Assembly (NCBI GenBank): GCA_937941455.1
Contig: CALDHM010000046.1
Coordinates: 1-47,366 of the forward strand
Direction: 5' to 3'
From: an uncultured Pirellulaceae bacterium
GTDB lineage: Bacteria > Planctomycetota > Planctomycetia > Pirellulales > Pirellulaceae
DNA: 47,366 bases
The position numbers were made by a program, and so were the translations under genes. The notes below the pieces were generated by a model, which saw nothing but the letters and a program-made list of their open reading frames with translations, made no database searches and was not told the DNA's origin. This document shows, in pieces, positions 1 to 8,761 of the stretch (within the stretch, counting starts at the first letter, position 1; every line of letters starts with the position of its first letter).

Positions 1-484
1 TTAGGCACAGGTGGCCAAAAGTGCCTCTTCATCCAAAACGGCGATCGATTTGTAGCGGCCTTCCCAAAACGTCCTTTTGCAGCCGTCCTCTTTGTTGGCC
101 ATGCGGGCCGGCGACTCTTTCAAAGCCTTCATGAACCAGCCCAAATCTTTTAGCCGCTGGTGGTATGTGGCCACTTTCTCCGGATTCTGGCACTTTTGGT
201 CGACCCACATCTGAACAATCTTCGGGTCGTCAACATCCAGCGTCCGGGGTGGCTAGACGGCGATCCAGCGGCGGATGACTTCTTCGTCTGTCCAGCTTTC
301 GGCACCCCCCGGCTCCAGGCGACACAGCACGTGCAGGTGATTGTCCATGATCGAAAATCCGCAAACCGAAACAGCAAAGTTCCCCGCCAGCAACTCCAGT
401 CGCTCTTCGATCCACCGCTTTGCGATGCTCGAACCCTTCGCCACATAGGAACGCTCTCCGCACGCAACGAGAGATGCAGCGGTA
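1..484 (-). pseudogene. Decayed REP-associated (Y1/RAYT-type) transposase, truncated by the window edge
   Basis: Read on the minus strand, three pieces together resemble the small HUH/Y1 transposases linked to REP palindromes. The first is an N-terminal stretch with RCVRRAFLCG (about 484-420). The second continues in another frame with IMDNHLHVLCRLE, which carries the metal-binding HLH of the HUH fold. The third runs from about 250 to the edge and ends in FWEGRYKSIAVLDEEALLATCA, the usual lead-in to the C-terminal part of this family. At least one frameshift separates the first two pieces (around 420-440), and an in-frame amber stop at 253-255 separates the second and third. A stop also lies directly upstream of the N-terminal piece, and no start or ribosome site is visible. 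The gene cannot make a complete protein, so it is a relic. The catalytic Tyr region would lie beyond the left edge. The family call is fairly sure from the motifs. Confidence 0.75.
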
Positions 485-601
485 TTAGCGGGTTATTTCC
501 AAATCAACGAGCTAGCTACGGGCCACGGTCATGTCAAAGCCTCAAAGTTCCGTGCGATTCCCTAATCAGCTTGACAACTCTCAGCCGGTTTATCAAGATA
601 A

Positions 602-676
602 TGCCTGTCCTTTTGGTTTTTTTGTGTTTTTTGTTCTTTTTCTTGTTTTCCTTTTGTTTTCTTTTGTTTTTTTGCC
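602..676 (+). repeat. A-free, T-rich low-complexity tract
   Basis: These 75 bases contain no adenine on the plus strand and are mostly T, broken by single G or C residues. The tract lies between the transposase relic and the peptidase relic. Read as protein it gives only hydrophobic or Lys-rich low-complexity sequence, so I do not call a gene. It is unlike the surrounding DNA in composition. Confidence 0.6.
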
Positions 677-735
677 ATGCTGCTGATCAGCAAAGTGCTG
701 AAAACTTGAGTCATGAATAGGCTGATGCCGTTGCG

Positions 736-1200
736 GGTATTTCTTGTCGCCCGATCGCCCGTCGCGCAACTTCGTGACCGGGGGTAGATCCACGCGGGAG
801 TATGTTGTGATCAAGGCCGATTGATCGGGAGACCAAGCGATCGAATACGTTCCATCGCCGGACGTGAGAACTCGAAAGTTTTTTCCATCGAGACTCGCAT
901 AACAGAAGTGCTCATGATAGGGATCCTGATCCGGATAAACACCGATGGCGTAGAACCAAACGCCTTGCTCGTCGATTCACTCGATACGCCGCACGTCGTT
1001 GGAACTTGACTGGTCATGCGCATTGCCGATCGCTCGAAAAAACTGGGCAAATCCTTCGGGATCGAAGGCGACCGTTTTCGTGCGACGCCGAACATCCACC
1101 AACCAAAATTAACGAGTCCGATCCAGCGAATCGACGTGGTACCAGAATCGGCTGCAGTCCGACGACCAGTGCGGCTCAATTTCATGGCGCCCGATCGAAA
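736..1200 (-). pseudogene. Fragment of a dipeptidyl-peptidase-IV-like (S9) propeller, with two in-frame stops
   Basis: One minus-strand frame reads through recognisable DPP-IV N-terminal propeller sequence. It contains EPHWSSDCSRFWYHVDS, then a stop, then FWLVDVRR, then a second stop, then VWFYAIGVYPDQDPYHEHF, LTSGDGTYSIAWSPDQS and TTYSRVDLPPVTKLRDG. The last two match the blade around the YSRVDLPPVTEL motif that is common in planctomycete prolyl-oligopeptidase-like proteins. The stops are TAA at 1109-1111 and TGA at 977-979, in the same frame as the later part, so this is decay by point mutation rather than a frame error in reading. The catalytic alpha/beta-hydrolase domain is absent. After about 736 the frame runs into unrelated sequence. 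I read it as the remains of a secreted S9 peptidase. Confidence 0.65.
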
Positions 1201-1459
1201 CTTGCGATTGGCTCCAGTTTGGTTGGCCAAATAACCCCAGGCAAAGAATAAGCAAGCATTTCGTTTTCACGAACAACTCTCGGCGGTTTCAGCGATTCAA
1301 TCCAATCACATCGAACAATCACGAACGTCACGAACGCAAGGAACAACTCACCGCGTGCGTGGTTCCGCTCACTTGTATGGTAGTTCCCAAGTGCGGGGGA
1401 TTAAACTAGACTCAAACGAACGAATCAAAAACTGCCGCAACTGGAGCTAACTGTTTGCG

Positions 1460-2152
1460 ATGTGCGGTCGATTCACCTTACGCACACCCGCTGATGCCTT
1501 TGCCAAATATTTTTTGGCTGGCACCGTAGACGTTTGCATTCCGTCGCTAAAGCCTCGTTTCAATATCGCGCCGACGCAAATGATTGCCGCCGTGCGATGG
1601 TCGCAAGACAATCAACCGGAGTTCTGCGAATTGCGTTGGGGCCTGATCCCGAGTTGGGCTAAAGACAAAAAAATAGCGAACGCACTCATCAATGCTCGCG
1701 GAGAATCGCTCGGCGAAAAGCCGGCATTTCGCGGCGCGTTCAAGCGGCGGCGTTGCGCGATTCTCGCGGATGGGTTTTATGAATGGAGGCGCGATGGGAA
1801 GCGAAAACGCCCGAGCTACATTTTCGCCAAGGGGCACCAGCCCTTCTGCTTTGCCGGGCTGTGGGAACATTGGGAGTCGCCACAGGAGACGATTGAATCG
1901 GCCACGATTGTGACCACCGCGGCCAATGAATTTCTCAAGGACCTGCATGACCGCATGCCTGTCATTCTGCCCGCCGCTGCGTTGAGAACTTGGCTTGAAC
2001 CAACGACCGACCCCGATTCGCTGCATGACTTGATTCGGTCAGCTCCCCCCGAATTCTTGGATCGCTACGAAGTCTGCAGCGACGTCAATTCTCCCCGCAC
2101 GGACCAATCCAACCTCATTGAACCACTGCCCCACGATTTGTTCGGCGAATGA
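1460..2152 (+). CDS. SRAP-domain protein (HMCES/YedK family), abasic-site DNA-protein crosslinker
   Basis: A complete 230-residue protein, a normal length for bacterial YedK. Proteins of this family recognise abasic sites in single-stranded DNA and form a thiazolidine crosslink through Cys2 once the initiator Met is removed, which shields the lesion. The hallmark residues are present: MCGRF at the N-terminus with Cys2, Asn35 in FNIAPTQ, the LRWGLIPSWAKD segment at about 58-69, the catalytic Glu108 in GFYEWRR, and His163 in LHDRMPVIL. The start is fixed by the need for Met-Cys at the N-terminus. The gene stands alone, with decayed genes upstream and a 718-base non-coding stretch downstream, so no operon partner suggests a special role. 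No clear Shine-Dalgarno sequence is seen. Family call is very sure; involvement in the SOS response cannot be judged from this sequence. Confidence 0.95.
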   Translation: MCGRFTLRTPADAFAKYFLAGTVDVCIPSLKPRFNIAPTQMIAAVRWSQDNQPEFCELRWGLIPSWAKDKKIANALINARGESLGEKPAFRGAFKRRRCAILADGFYEWRRDGKRKRPSYIFAKGHQPFCFAGLWEHWESPQETIESATIVTTAANEFLKDLHDRMPVILPAAALRTWLEPTTDPDSLHDLIRSAPPEFLDRYEVCSDVNSPRTDQSNLIEPLPHDLFGE

Positions 2153-2284
2153 GCTCTGTGAATTGGCCGCAGATTTTTGAAGTGGTGAACTTCGCCGGCG
2201 AGCGATAACCGGTATCTTTTGCCACGCAATTGAGGTTCGTTCCCTACGGCTGATGTTGAACCTGGGATTAGCCCCCAAACTATT

Positions 2285-2307
2285 AGCCGGAACGGTTTAG
2301 CGTCCGG
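2285..2307 (-). repeat. REP-like palindrome, copy 1
   Basis: On the minus strand this reads CCGGACGC, a short spacer, then CGTTCCGGCT. The two arms pair except for one bulged base. Related copies occur at 14962-14984 and 38184-38205, all outside genes. Confidence 0.55.
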
Positions 2308-2604
2308 ATATCGCGAGAACGGCGGGCTCAAGCTTTGCGGCTGACAGGTTTTGGAACATAGCCTAGCGGTTGAGCGACGCCCTGGGGACTCGCCAGCGAT
2401 CGCCGTTGCTATCAGACTCGATCGCCTGATGGCAAAACATTGACCACTGTTTGGTTGATTTTTTTTCAAACCTTGTTTTCGATCCAGTTCATAAAACTTT
2501 TGTCTTGATCCAGGAACAGCCTTTCGCTAGAGTCCTCACAAGCTCGCCGTGGGATAACTGCGTTTAGAACCTGGATCGAATAAGAGCCTAGTCCAAAACC
2601 AGCC

Positions 2605-2626
2605 CTCGCTTACGCTTCGGGCTACG
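2605..2626 (+). repeat. Dispersed repeat, copy 1 (CTCGCTTACGCT type)
   Basis: The core CTCGCTTACGCT, followed by TCGGGCTACG, recurs with two changes at 28835-28856, also between genes. I recall this motif as frequent in planctomycete intergenic DNA, where it yields the spurious peptide RSVSEG on the opposite strand. Confidence 0.5.
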
Positions 2627-2870
2627 GTTGCTGTCGGTTTTGGGATAGGTTCTTGGCGCAATCTGGACACGTTTGATACCGCTTCAAGTCGTCTGCTTTG
2701 ATCGATCATTGCGTCGACCAACAAGCTGCGGTCGCTAAAGGTTGCCGATCCATCCGCGTTAACGCAAGTCGAACCATCGGCGAAAAAAAGGCGAAAGCTG
2801 GGCACGGCGAGGCCGTGCGAAATTGGATTAACGAACTCTCAATATCTGCTGAAACCAGAAAGACCACTAA

Positions 2871-4589
2871 ATGTTTTCGCTGGTGCATTCGCAAAGATTG
2901 ACCGATCGACATGTTCGAAACTACACCCTTGGCTTCTTGTCGCTTGCCGGGCTCTATCTGCTGTTAGGGCTGAACTATCCTCTCCTGAATGTCACGGAAA
3001 CTCGTGCGGCTGAAGTCGCCCGTGAGATTCTAGTCTTGGATGATTGGACGACCTTGCACCTGAACTTCGAAGCCTACCACCATAAGCCACCGTTGTTTTA
3101 CTGGTTGTGTGCGGCAAGTTTTTCTGTATTTGGTGTCAACGAATTCGCCGCGAGGTTGGTGTCATCATTGGCATCATGGGGCAGTATCGCATTGACGGTC
3201 TGGTTCGCATCTCGCTGGTTCAACGCACGCGTTGGCTTGCTGAGCGGATTCGTTTTATTTTTTTCCGCGGGTTTTTTCGGCCTGAGCCGATTTCTCGTGT
3301 GCGATCCGCTGTTTAGTTTCTTCTGCAACGCGACGGCGTTGACCGGTTATGAGGCGATTCGCACCGCCATGGACCCAGCCCAGACCAGACACGGTCGTGT
3401 TTGGATGGGTATTTGTGGGATATGTTGCGGCTTGGGCGTTTTGACCAAAGGGCCGGCGATTCTCGCCCTTTGCGGTGTACCCTTTTTGATCGCCATTTTT
3501 TTTATTCATCGCCAATCCACGATGAATTGGATCGCGATTGGCTGGGCCGTGATCACCGGGGGCTTGGTCGTCACGCCTTGGCTGATCTGGACTGCTTCGG
3601 TCAACCCGGATTATCTGGCCGAGTTTTTCATCCTCCACAACGCGCAACGCTTTTTGGGCCGCTTTCACGATCAGCCATTTTGGTATTTTATTCCGATATT
3701 CTTCATTGCCGCGCATCCTTGGTCCACGTTGGCATTGCCCTTCCTTCATCGCCTGTGGCAACGACGTCCGTTCCACGAATGTTCCCCCAGCACTTTCGCT
3801 TACCTCCTGGTGACGGGCTTATGGTGCATCCTATTTTTCAGCATCTCGCGTGGAAAATTGCCGACCTACATTCTGCCAGCTGCCGCGCCGCTATCGATAA
3901 CGATGGCCATTTTTTTGTTCGACCTTTACAGTCGCCCAGCCAACTCCCGAATTGAAACGATCGCCCGCGTTCAATCGCCGATCATCGCGATATTCGGCAC
4001 CATCATTGCAGTCAATGCCTACCTGGTATTCACTCCAGTCCCTTGGTTGCCTGAGTATCGGCTGGCAGGCATTTTCGGTATCAACCTGGCATTCTTGATT
4101 TGCCTGTTGGGGATTTTCTTTTTCCGTTGTCGGTTGCGGAATCCGTGGTGGATCGGCAGCATCGGCATGGTCCTATCCCTCTCAATTTGGATCAACTTCT
4201 GCGTGCTCCCGAACGCTGGAGAAACATCAACTTGCTTGGGGACTGCCGATTCTGAAAAAACGCGAGAATTGGTCAGCCAGGCTTCGCCGTTGGTCGTCGT
4301 TGAAAAGCCGTTTTACGATGTAATATTCTATGCACAGCGGAACGCCTGCCTGATTTGCAAAAAATATGACAGGCAAACCCTTGACTCCCATCTACGGCGA
4401 TTCCAGAAGATCGTCCTGATCGCGCCCCCCAGCTTTTCCCTCGAATCGCTTGTTCGCGACGGCAAAGCGCCTCAATCGTCGCGTCAGCTCTCCAACATCA
4501 TGATCCGCAGGTTGGCGTCCCATGCTCGGTTCGTGTTGTACCAAGTCGAGCGGGGAGATGCGCCAAAGCCACTTGCCGCACGCAAGTAA
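2871..4589 (+). CDS. Family-39 glycosyltransferase (ArnT/PMT-like), polytopic membrane protein
   Basis: A 572-residue integral membrane protein of the ArnT/dolichyl-mannosyltransferase type (PMT_2). Such enzymes transfer a sugar from a polyprenyl-phosphate donor on the outer face of the inner membrane to lipid or protein. The first transmembrane helix is at about residues 19-37. It is followed by the first periplasmic loop with NVTETRAAEVARE, where ArnT-type enzymes carry an acidic catalytic residue, and then HHKPPLFYW, the signature around the start of the second helix. About ten further hydrophobic segments reach residue 440. The last 130 residues are soluble and contain a few Cys (about 483-505). 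The start at MFSLVHSQ is the first in frame and has only a weak purine-rich site; a slightly later start is possible. Acceptor and donor cannot be predicted. No sugar-nucleotide genes are nearby. Confidence 0.88.
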   Translation: MFSLVHSQRLTDRHVRNYTLGFLSLAGLYLLLGLNYPLLNVTETRAAEVAREILVLDDWTTLHLNFEAYHHKPPLFYWLCAASFSVFGVNEFAARLVSSLASWGSIALTVWFASRWFNARVGLLSGFVLFFSAGFFGLSRFLVCDPLFSFFCNATALTGYEAIRTAMDPAQTRHGRVWMGICGICCGLGVLTKGPAILALCGVPFLIAIFFIHRQSTMNWIAIGWAVITGGLVVTPWLIWTASVNPDYLAEFFILHNAQRFLGRFHDQPFWYFIPIFFIAAHPWSTLALPFLHRLWQRRPFHECSPSTFAYLLVTGLWCILFFSISRGKLPTYILPAAAPLSITMAIFLFDLYSRPANSRIETIARVQSPIIAIFGTIIAVNAYLVFTPVPWLPEYRLAGIFGINLAFLICLLGIFFFRCRLRNPWWIGSIGMVLSLSIWINFCVLPNAGETSTCLGTADSEKTRELVSQASPLVVVEKPFYDVIFYAQRNACLICKKYDRQTLDSHLRRFQKIVLIAPPSFSLESLVRDGKAPQSSRQLSNIMIRRLASHARFVLYQVERGDAPKPLAARK

Positions 4590-4667
4590 TCCGGGCATGT
4601 TTCATCGCTTGAACACTCATTTTGATTATGGTGACGAAGAGAATGTCGACTCATCGCCTGTCTCACT

Positions 4668-4704
4668 AAAAAAAGAACCTGAACAGGCGCGGGCCTGTTC
4701 AGGT
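4668..4704 (-). terminator. Rho-independent terminator for the PEP-CTERM gene
   Basis: A perfect 12-base inverted repeat (4677-4688 and 4693-4704, arms ACCTGAACAGGC/GCCTGTTCAGGT, 4-base loop) is followed on the minus strand by a T-run (the A-run at 4668-4674 on the plus strand). It sits 33 bases past the stop of the minus-strand gene at 4738. Confidence 0.88.
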
Positions 4705-4737
4705 CGTCCTTTGCTGTCGCCTGGCGTAGATAAACCT

Positions 4738-5457
4738 CTAAATTCGTCGGCGCTGCAGCATCGCGGTCAAGGCCAGCAGTCCGAGTAGTGCGGCCGAACT
4801 GGGTTCAGGAATTCCCGTAAACGCCGGAAGGGCAGCAGAAAAGTCCTCCTCGGTCATCCCGTAATTGAATATCAGCCAAAACGGTTCAGAGTTCGAGATT
4901 GAGGGATCATCGATATTCAAATTCATCAATAAACCGTAGGCCCCAAAGGTTCCGTTGGCGCTGGGGGGCAAATCGGGATGAATCCAAAAATCCAAATGGA
5001 AATGTGCTGCTCCATCCGAAGCAATCTCGCCAATCAATCCGCTACCACCGCTGGTGGATGTCAGGGTCAGGTTTTGTGCGGGGGTAGGACCCCAACTAAT
5101 CTGCATCGAATAGCCATGGCTCGCCGCGATCAATCCAGTGACTGGATCGAAAAAATGCAGGAAATGACCATGGTGTCCCGCAACCAAGTCGAATCCGATC
5201 AGGCGCCCCGCATAATCGGGCAAGCCACGGTGGGCTTCGAAGCCGGGGTCATCAGTGGTGCGGTTGAAAAGCCCGCCGACCTTGAATACACCTTCGAACA
5301 TTTTGTCGGCATACAGCAAGCTCGGTTCACCATTTTCGATTTCGATGATACTGCCATCAATATCGAACTCGATATCGCCCGCATGTTGAGCGAAGGCCGG
5401 GGATATGGGAAGCAGCAGGGTCAATACTGCTCCGTAAAAGAACAAACGACGAAACAT
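4738..5457 (-). CDS. PEP-CTERM-anchored secreted protein, function unknown
   Basis: A 239-residue exported protein. Residues 1-22 form a signal peptide ending in SPAFA before QHAGD. The C-terminus is a typical PEP-CTERM signal: IPEPSSAALLGLLALTAML, a hydrophobic helix, then QRRRI. In other bacteria such tails are processed by an exosortase and the protein is exported to the surface or matrix. The middle part looks all-beta and rich in aromatic and His residues (GHHGHFLHFFDP at about 113-124, AHFHLDFWIHPD at about 165-176), with no enzyme motif I recognise. I chose the internal ATG at 5457 because it starts the signal peptide and has GGAG eight bases upstream; the longer open frame to 5619 would bury the signal. 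A strong terminator follows. It lies downstream of the DUF1559 gene on the same strand, 162 bases away. Confidence 0.85.
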   Translation of the reverse strand: MFRRLFFYGAVLTLLLPISPAFAQHAGDIEFDIDGSIIEIENGEPSLLYADKMFEGVFKVGGLFNRTTDDPGFEAHRGLPDYAGRLIGFDLVAGHHGHFLHFFDPVTGLIAASHGYSMQISWGPTPAQNLTLTSTSGGSGLIGEIASDGAAHFHLDFWIHPDLPPSANGTFGAYGLLMNLNIDDPSISNSEPFWLIFNYGMTEEDFSAALPAFTGIPEPSSAALLGLLALTAMLQRRRI

Positions 5458-5619
5458 CAGATTTCTCCATTGAAGATAATTGATGAGAAATACCAACTGG
5501 GCGACGAATGATTGTAGCGCCTGTGATCTTTCTCGAGTCAGGATTCGCCCCGCTCGACACCTTCGAAGGGGGCGGGTAAACGCGATGCAAGAGCAATGGG
5601 AGCATCTTGCTGGACACAA

Positions 5620-6777
5620 TTAATCGAGCGGGCCAGGAAGGTCTCCTTGGATACTGCTCCCCAGTGCCCACCAGGTCGGCAGATCGATCTCGTTCGTGAT
5701 GAAGCGAGTCGATCCATCGACAAAGGCGACGTTGACGCCACCCGGGTGACGGCTACTGGGAGCGACAATGAAGTCTCCCTGACGTTCACTCGATTGATTG
5801 CCTCCCGTGAAATGCCCGTTGTTGGAATTCGGGCGGGTGAGATGCATGTACATATTCCCAGCCGGAGGCCAGCCAATGATCCAAGCTCGGCCAACGTACG
5901 CGGAATATGGTGCGTCGGTGTGGGTGGGAGGCCCACATTGATTGGCCAAGGCGGCCAAGGTCTGAGCGGCACGGGAAACGTGATGAGATTGCAAGCGGCG
6001 ATCGGAAGCCGTGATCTCCGGAATCGATTGCCCGTTTTGAATCAGGCGTTCTGCAACCATGCACGTATTGGACAACCCATCGACAATGTCACGCGACGAC
6101 CAACGCCCCTTGGGATGCCAGCTCAATTGAGCCGCCAAACTCGCACTGGGCGCTGGGTAGCGTATCGGAATCACGCCGTTAAACGCTCCTGGAATCGGTC
6201 GCTCACCGCTATAGCCGGTCACGCTTTTGGGCCAGCCCATGTTGCCCGCATAGCTCCCACTCGCCGGATTGGCGCTGCCGAACACCACCGCATTTTGATG
6301 CGACGTCGTATCGGACGGACAAAGGTAGGTGGCAATGGGAGTCGCCGCGGCACCGGCGTTAGGATGCGTCGATTCAATTTGAATCGAGAAGGGCGCATGA
6401 GGACCACCTGGCACGATGTTGCTCGACATATTGAATGACGAGTCAACCGAATCGTACAGGTTGTTGCCCTCCAGATACGGCAGAATCCAAAACAGCCAAC
6501 TGTAGTAACCGGTCCCTACCTTCGTCGGGCTTACATCGGGGCCAGGCCCGATCATATTGACCGGGTAGGCCTTCAGTGAACTTTCGTAGTGCGCGGCAGC
6601 CAAGGAGACCTGGCGAAGATTATTGAGACAGGACGTTCGTCGCGCCGCTTCACGTACCGCTTGTACGGCAGGCAGCAATAATCCGACCAAAATCCCAATG
6701 ATGGCAATCACGACCAGCAGCTCGATCAAAGTAAAACCCAGCCGCAGATGCGATCTGGAATAACTGCGCGATTGCAT
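5620..6777 (-). CDS. DUF1559 prepilin-like protein
   Basis: A 385-residue protein of the DUF1559 (SBP_bac_10-type) family, greatly expanded in planctomycetes. A short basic leader ends at Gly14 and is followed by FTLIELLVVIAIIGILVGLL, a type III signal sequence cut by prepilin peptidase and used as a membrane helix. Next come AVREAARRTSC and LNNLRQVSLAAAHYES, the usual N-terminal family motif, and near the end HPGGVNVAFVDGSTRFI, the family's C-terminal signature. The complete length fits the family. The start at 6777 has AAGGTG just upstream. Function is unknown for the family; a pilus-like or cell-surface role is usually assumed from the signal. It stands away from the pseudopilin cluster at 18-28 kb and differs from it in domain type. 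Confidence 0.93.
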   Translation of the reverse strand: MQSRSYSRSHLRLGFTLIELLVVIAIIGILVGLLLPAVQAVREAARRTSCLNNLRQVSLAAAHYESSLKAYPVNMIGPGPDVSPTKVGTGYYSWLFWILPYLEGNNLYDSVDSSFNMSSNIVPGGPHAPFSIQIESTHPNAGAAATPIATYLCPSDTTSHQNAVVFGSANPASGSYAGNMGWPKSVTGYSGERPIPGAFNGVIPIRYPAPSASLAAQLSWHPKGRWSSRDIVDGLSNTCMVAERLIQNGQSIPEITASDRRLQSHHVSRAAQTLAALANQCGPPTHTDAPYSAYVGRAWIIGWPPAGNMYMHLTRPNSNNGHFTGGNQSSERQGDFIVAPSSRHPGGVNVAFVDGSTRFITNEIDLPTWWALGSSIQGDLPGPLD

Positions 6778-7028
6778 AGAACACCTTACCCATAACGTTG
6801 GAGAGAACCGCGAACTGACCGAAGGTACTGCGATGCGGCGACATTACTGCGGCATGACCATGAACCACGTGATGGCTCTCTCGCTTGCGAAATCGATCAC
6901 GGTGCATGTTCAGCAGAAGAAGCGACCTGGTTGGCAGCAAATCGGGCTCTGTTCTCTGAAGAGTCAGAGAATTGGTCGATGCGCATGCCAAAGCAGAAAG
7001 GGTTAGTTCGCCATCAAACTAAACGCGC

Positions 7029-7424
7029 TCAGATACTGGGGTAAAAGTGTGGCGGACCGCGGGCAAGGTAAGAACTCCGGCAACGCTCGAGCAGCCGGCA
7101 TATCGTGACTTGGTCGCAGGGAACGACCAAGAAGGAAAGGACTGGTTGAGTTATCGAGTTTGCCAAGAATTTCTTGGCGAAAAATTTGCCGATCGAACAC
7201 GGCAGATGTGAGCGGTCGAAATCAGCAACCAGGCTGGCAGTCGACTCAGTTGATGGGCTGGTCGGTAGTCCGTGGCAGTCGCAACAAACAACCGAAGGGC
7301 CCTCGGAGGACGACGCCCCTTGGAGCAGCATGTACTTGAGTGCATGCAACCCGGGCGAGCCGAGCAGGCAAAACGCGATCAGACAGCAAGCCAGAGTCGC
7401 TCGCGCTATTTTGGTCTGATGCAT
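7029..7424 (-). CDS. Small secreted Cys-rich protein, unknown function
   Basis: A 131-residue protein with a clear signal peptide (about residues 1-28, TLACCLIAFCLLGSPGLHA). The mature part has a CCDCH cluster at about residues 47-51 and further Cys at about 80, 103, 109 and 115. The C-terminus contains ARGPP. I have a general memory of short planctomycete exported proteins with a Cys/His-rich middle and a C-terminal RGPP motif, but I cannot name the family. The start at 7424 has a good ribosome site (AAGGT, six bases upstream), which argues for a real gene. The Cys/His cluster could bind a metal; this is inference. It lies about 250 bases upstream of the DUF1559 gene on the same strand. Confidence 0.55.
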   Translation of the reverse strand: MHQTKIARATLACCLIAFCLLGSPGLHALKYMLLQGASSSEGPSVVCCDCHGLPTSPSTESTASLVADFDRSHLPCSIGKFFAKKFLANSITQPVLSFLVVPCDQVTICRLLERCRSSYLARGPPHFYPSI

Positions 7425-7591
7425 CGCGTTACCTTACTGATACTTACTTCGCCCAACCTTTCGATTGTAGGCACAACTCTCACTGCCGTCAAGGATTTGG
7501 GCGGAGGGGTAATCATCACCTCCGCCGAGACCAGAAACGAGCGTTTGCAGAATGATTGGCGGCGATTGTGTCGCCGCCGTGTCTACACCTT

Positions 7592-8737
7592 TTATACAAC
7601 GTTTTCCCAACGGCGTTGGTTCGCGCTGGCCAAGACGGCATCGCAGACTTTCTGGGTCTCCAAGGCGTCCCGGAAGGTTGGAGCGACCGGTTGTCCCTTG
7701 GCATAGCCCTCCAGAAAATCGGCGACCTGGTGGACAAAACTGTGTTCGTAACCGATCTGCAAACCCGGAACCCACCAATGATTCATGTAGGGGTGCTCGC
7801 CACCGTGGTCGGTAACGTGGATACTCCGCCACCCGCGCAGAGCGCCGGCATCGCGATGATCGAAGAATTCGAGCCGGTGCAGGTCGTGTAAATCCCAGCG
7901 GAGCGAACCATGTTCGCCGTTGATCTCGAAGGTGTAGAGCGCCTTGTGACCGCGGGCGTATCGGGTGGATTCGAACAGCCCTAACGACCCGTTCTGGAAA
8001 TGGCACAAGAACGCGCACGCGTCGTCGATGCCGACGGGTTCGAGTTTACCCGTCTCGACATGTTTTCGCTGTTTGACGAACGTTTCCGTCATCGCCGTCA
8101 CGTCGCGGATTCCGCCGTTGAGCCAGATAGCCGTATCGATGCAATGGGCCAGCAAATCGCCGGTGACTCCGGAGCCAGCGGCCGCGACGTCGAGCCGCCA
8201 GAGGCCGCCCCCCCCTTGGGGAACGTCGGCGGAGATCGTCCAGTCCTGCAAGAAATTCGCGCGGTAATGGAAGATCTTCCCCAGTTGTCCCGAGTCGATG
8301 ATTCGTTTGGCAAGGGTCACCGCTGGCACCCGGCGATAGTTGTACCAGACCATGTTGGGAACTCCGGCGGCCTCGACCGCTCGACACATTTCCTCCCCCT
8401 CTTGAGCGTTCATCGCCAAAGGCTTTTCGCACAAAATCGCTTTGCCCGCCGCGGCCGCCGCGACAGCGATTTCGCGATGCAAATGATTGGGGACGCAGAT
8501 ATCGATGGCATCGACATCGGGGCGAGCAATCAGCTTGCGCCAATCGGTTTCGAGCGAGGCATAACCCCAAGTATCGGCAAAGGCCTGGACGGCTTCAGCA
8601 TTCCGAGCACAGGCAGCGGTGAGTACCGGCCGATATTCGAGATCAAAAAAATGATTGACCTTGGCGTACGCGTTCGAATGCGCTCGCCCCATGAAGCCGT
8701 AGCCGATCATGCCAATCCGCAACAGTTTTTTCGTCAT
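7592..8737 (-). CDS. Gfo/Idh/MocA-family NAD(P)-dependent oxidoreductase
   Basis: A complete 381-residue oxidoreductase. The N-terminal Rossmann fold starts with [17 protein letters not shown] (about residues 7-23), which holds the dinucleotide-binding glycines. The family signature [14 protein letters not shown] follows at about residue 104, with Lys in the position usual for catalysis. The C-terminal half has the open beta-sheet substrate domain with [12 protein letters not shown] (about 217-228), including a conserved His/Asp pair. Members oxidise or reduce sugars, inositols and related polyols; the substrate cannot be told here. The gene begins 24 bases after the stop of the QW-repeat gene and has GGAG upstream, so it is probably the last gene of a three-gene operon with the HlyD-type gene at 11567. 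Confidence 0.93.
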   Translation of the reverse strand: MTKKLLRIGMIGYGFMGRAHSNAYAKVNHFFDLEYRPVLTAACARNAEAVQAFADTWGYASLETDWRKLIARPDVDAIDICVPNHLHREIAVAAAAAGKAILCEKPLAMNAQEGEEMCRAVEAAGVPNMVWYNYRRVPAVTLAKRIIDSGQLGKIFHYRANFLQDWTISADVPQGGGGLWRLDVAAAGSGVTGDLLAHCIDTAIWLNGGIRDVTAMTETFVKQRKHVETGKLEPVGIDDACAFLCHFQNGSLGLFESTRYARGHKALYTFEINGEHGSLRWDLHDLHRLEFFDHRDAGALRGWRSIHVTDHGGEHPYMNHWWVPGLQIGYEHSFVHQVADFLEGYAKGQPVAPTFRDALETQKVCDAVLASANQRRWENVV

Positions 8738-8761
8738 GCCTATCGATCTCCAAACAGTTAG

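Larger units (their letters stand above)
2153..2870. other. 718-base non-coding stretch with small repeats
   Basis: No convincing gene is seen between the SRAP gene and the glycosyltransferase. The stretch holds a REP-like palindrome (2285-2307), a copy of a dispersed repeat (2605-2626) and a short perfect hairpin at 2802-2818 (7-base arms GCACGGC/GCCGTGC, 3-base loop). Open frames here, such as one reading ARSVSEG on the minus strand, come from the dispersed repeat and have no start signals. Confidence 0.5.

Noticed and set aside
1261-1350. Short CACGAAC repeats before the SRAP gene, considered as operators or a CRISPR-like array
   Set aside because: Only a few 6-7 base units with irregular spacing; no regular spacers.
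2536-2805. 89-codon minus-strand frame with ARSVSEG
   Set aside because: The peptide comes from a dispersed intergenic repeat and the start is unsupported.
8000-8761. 253-codon plus-strand open frame opposite the oxidoreductase gene
   Set aside because: Antisense to a clear Gfo/Idh gene with no features of its own.
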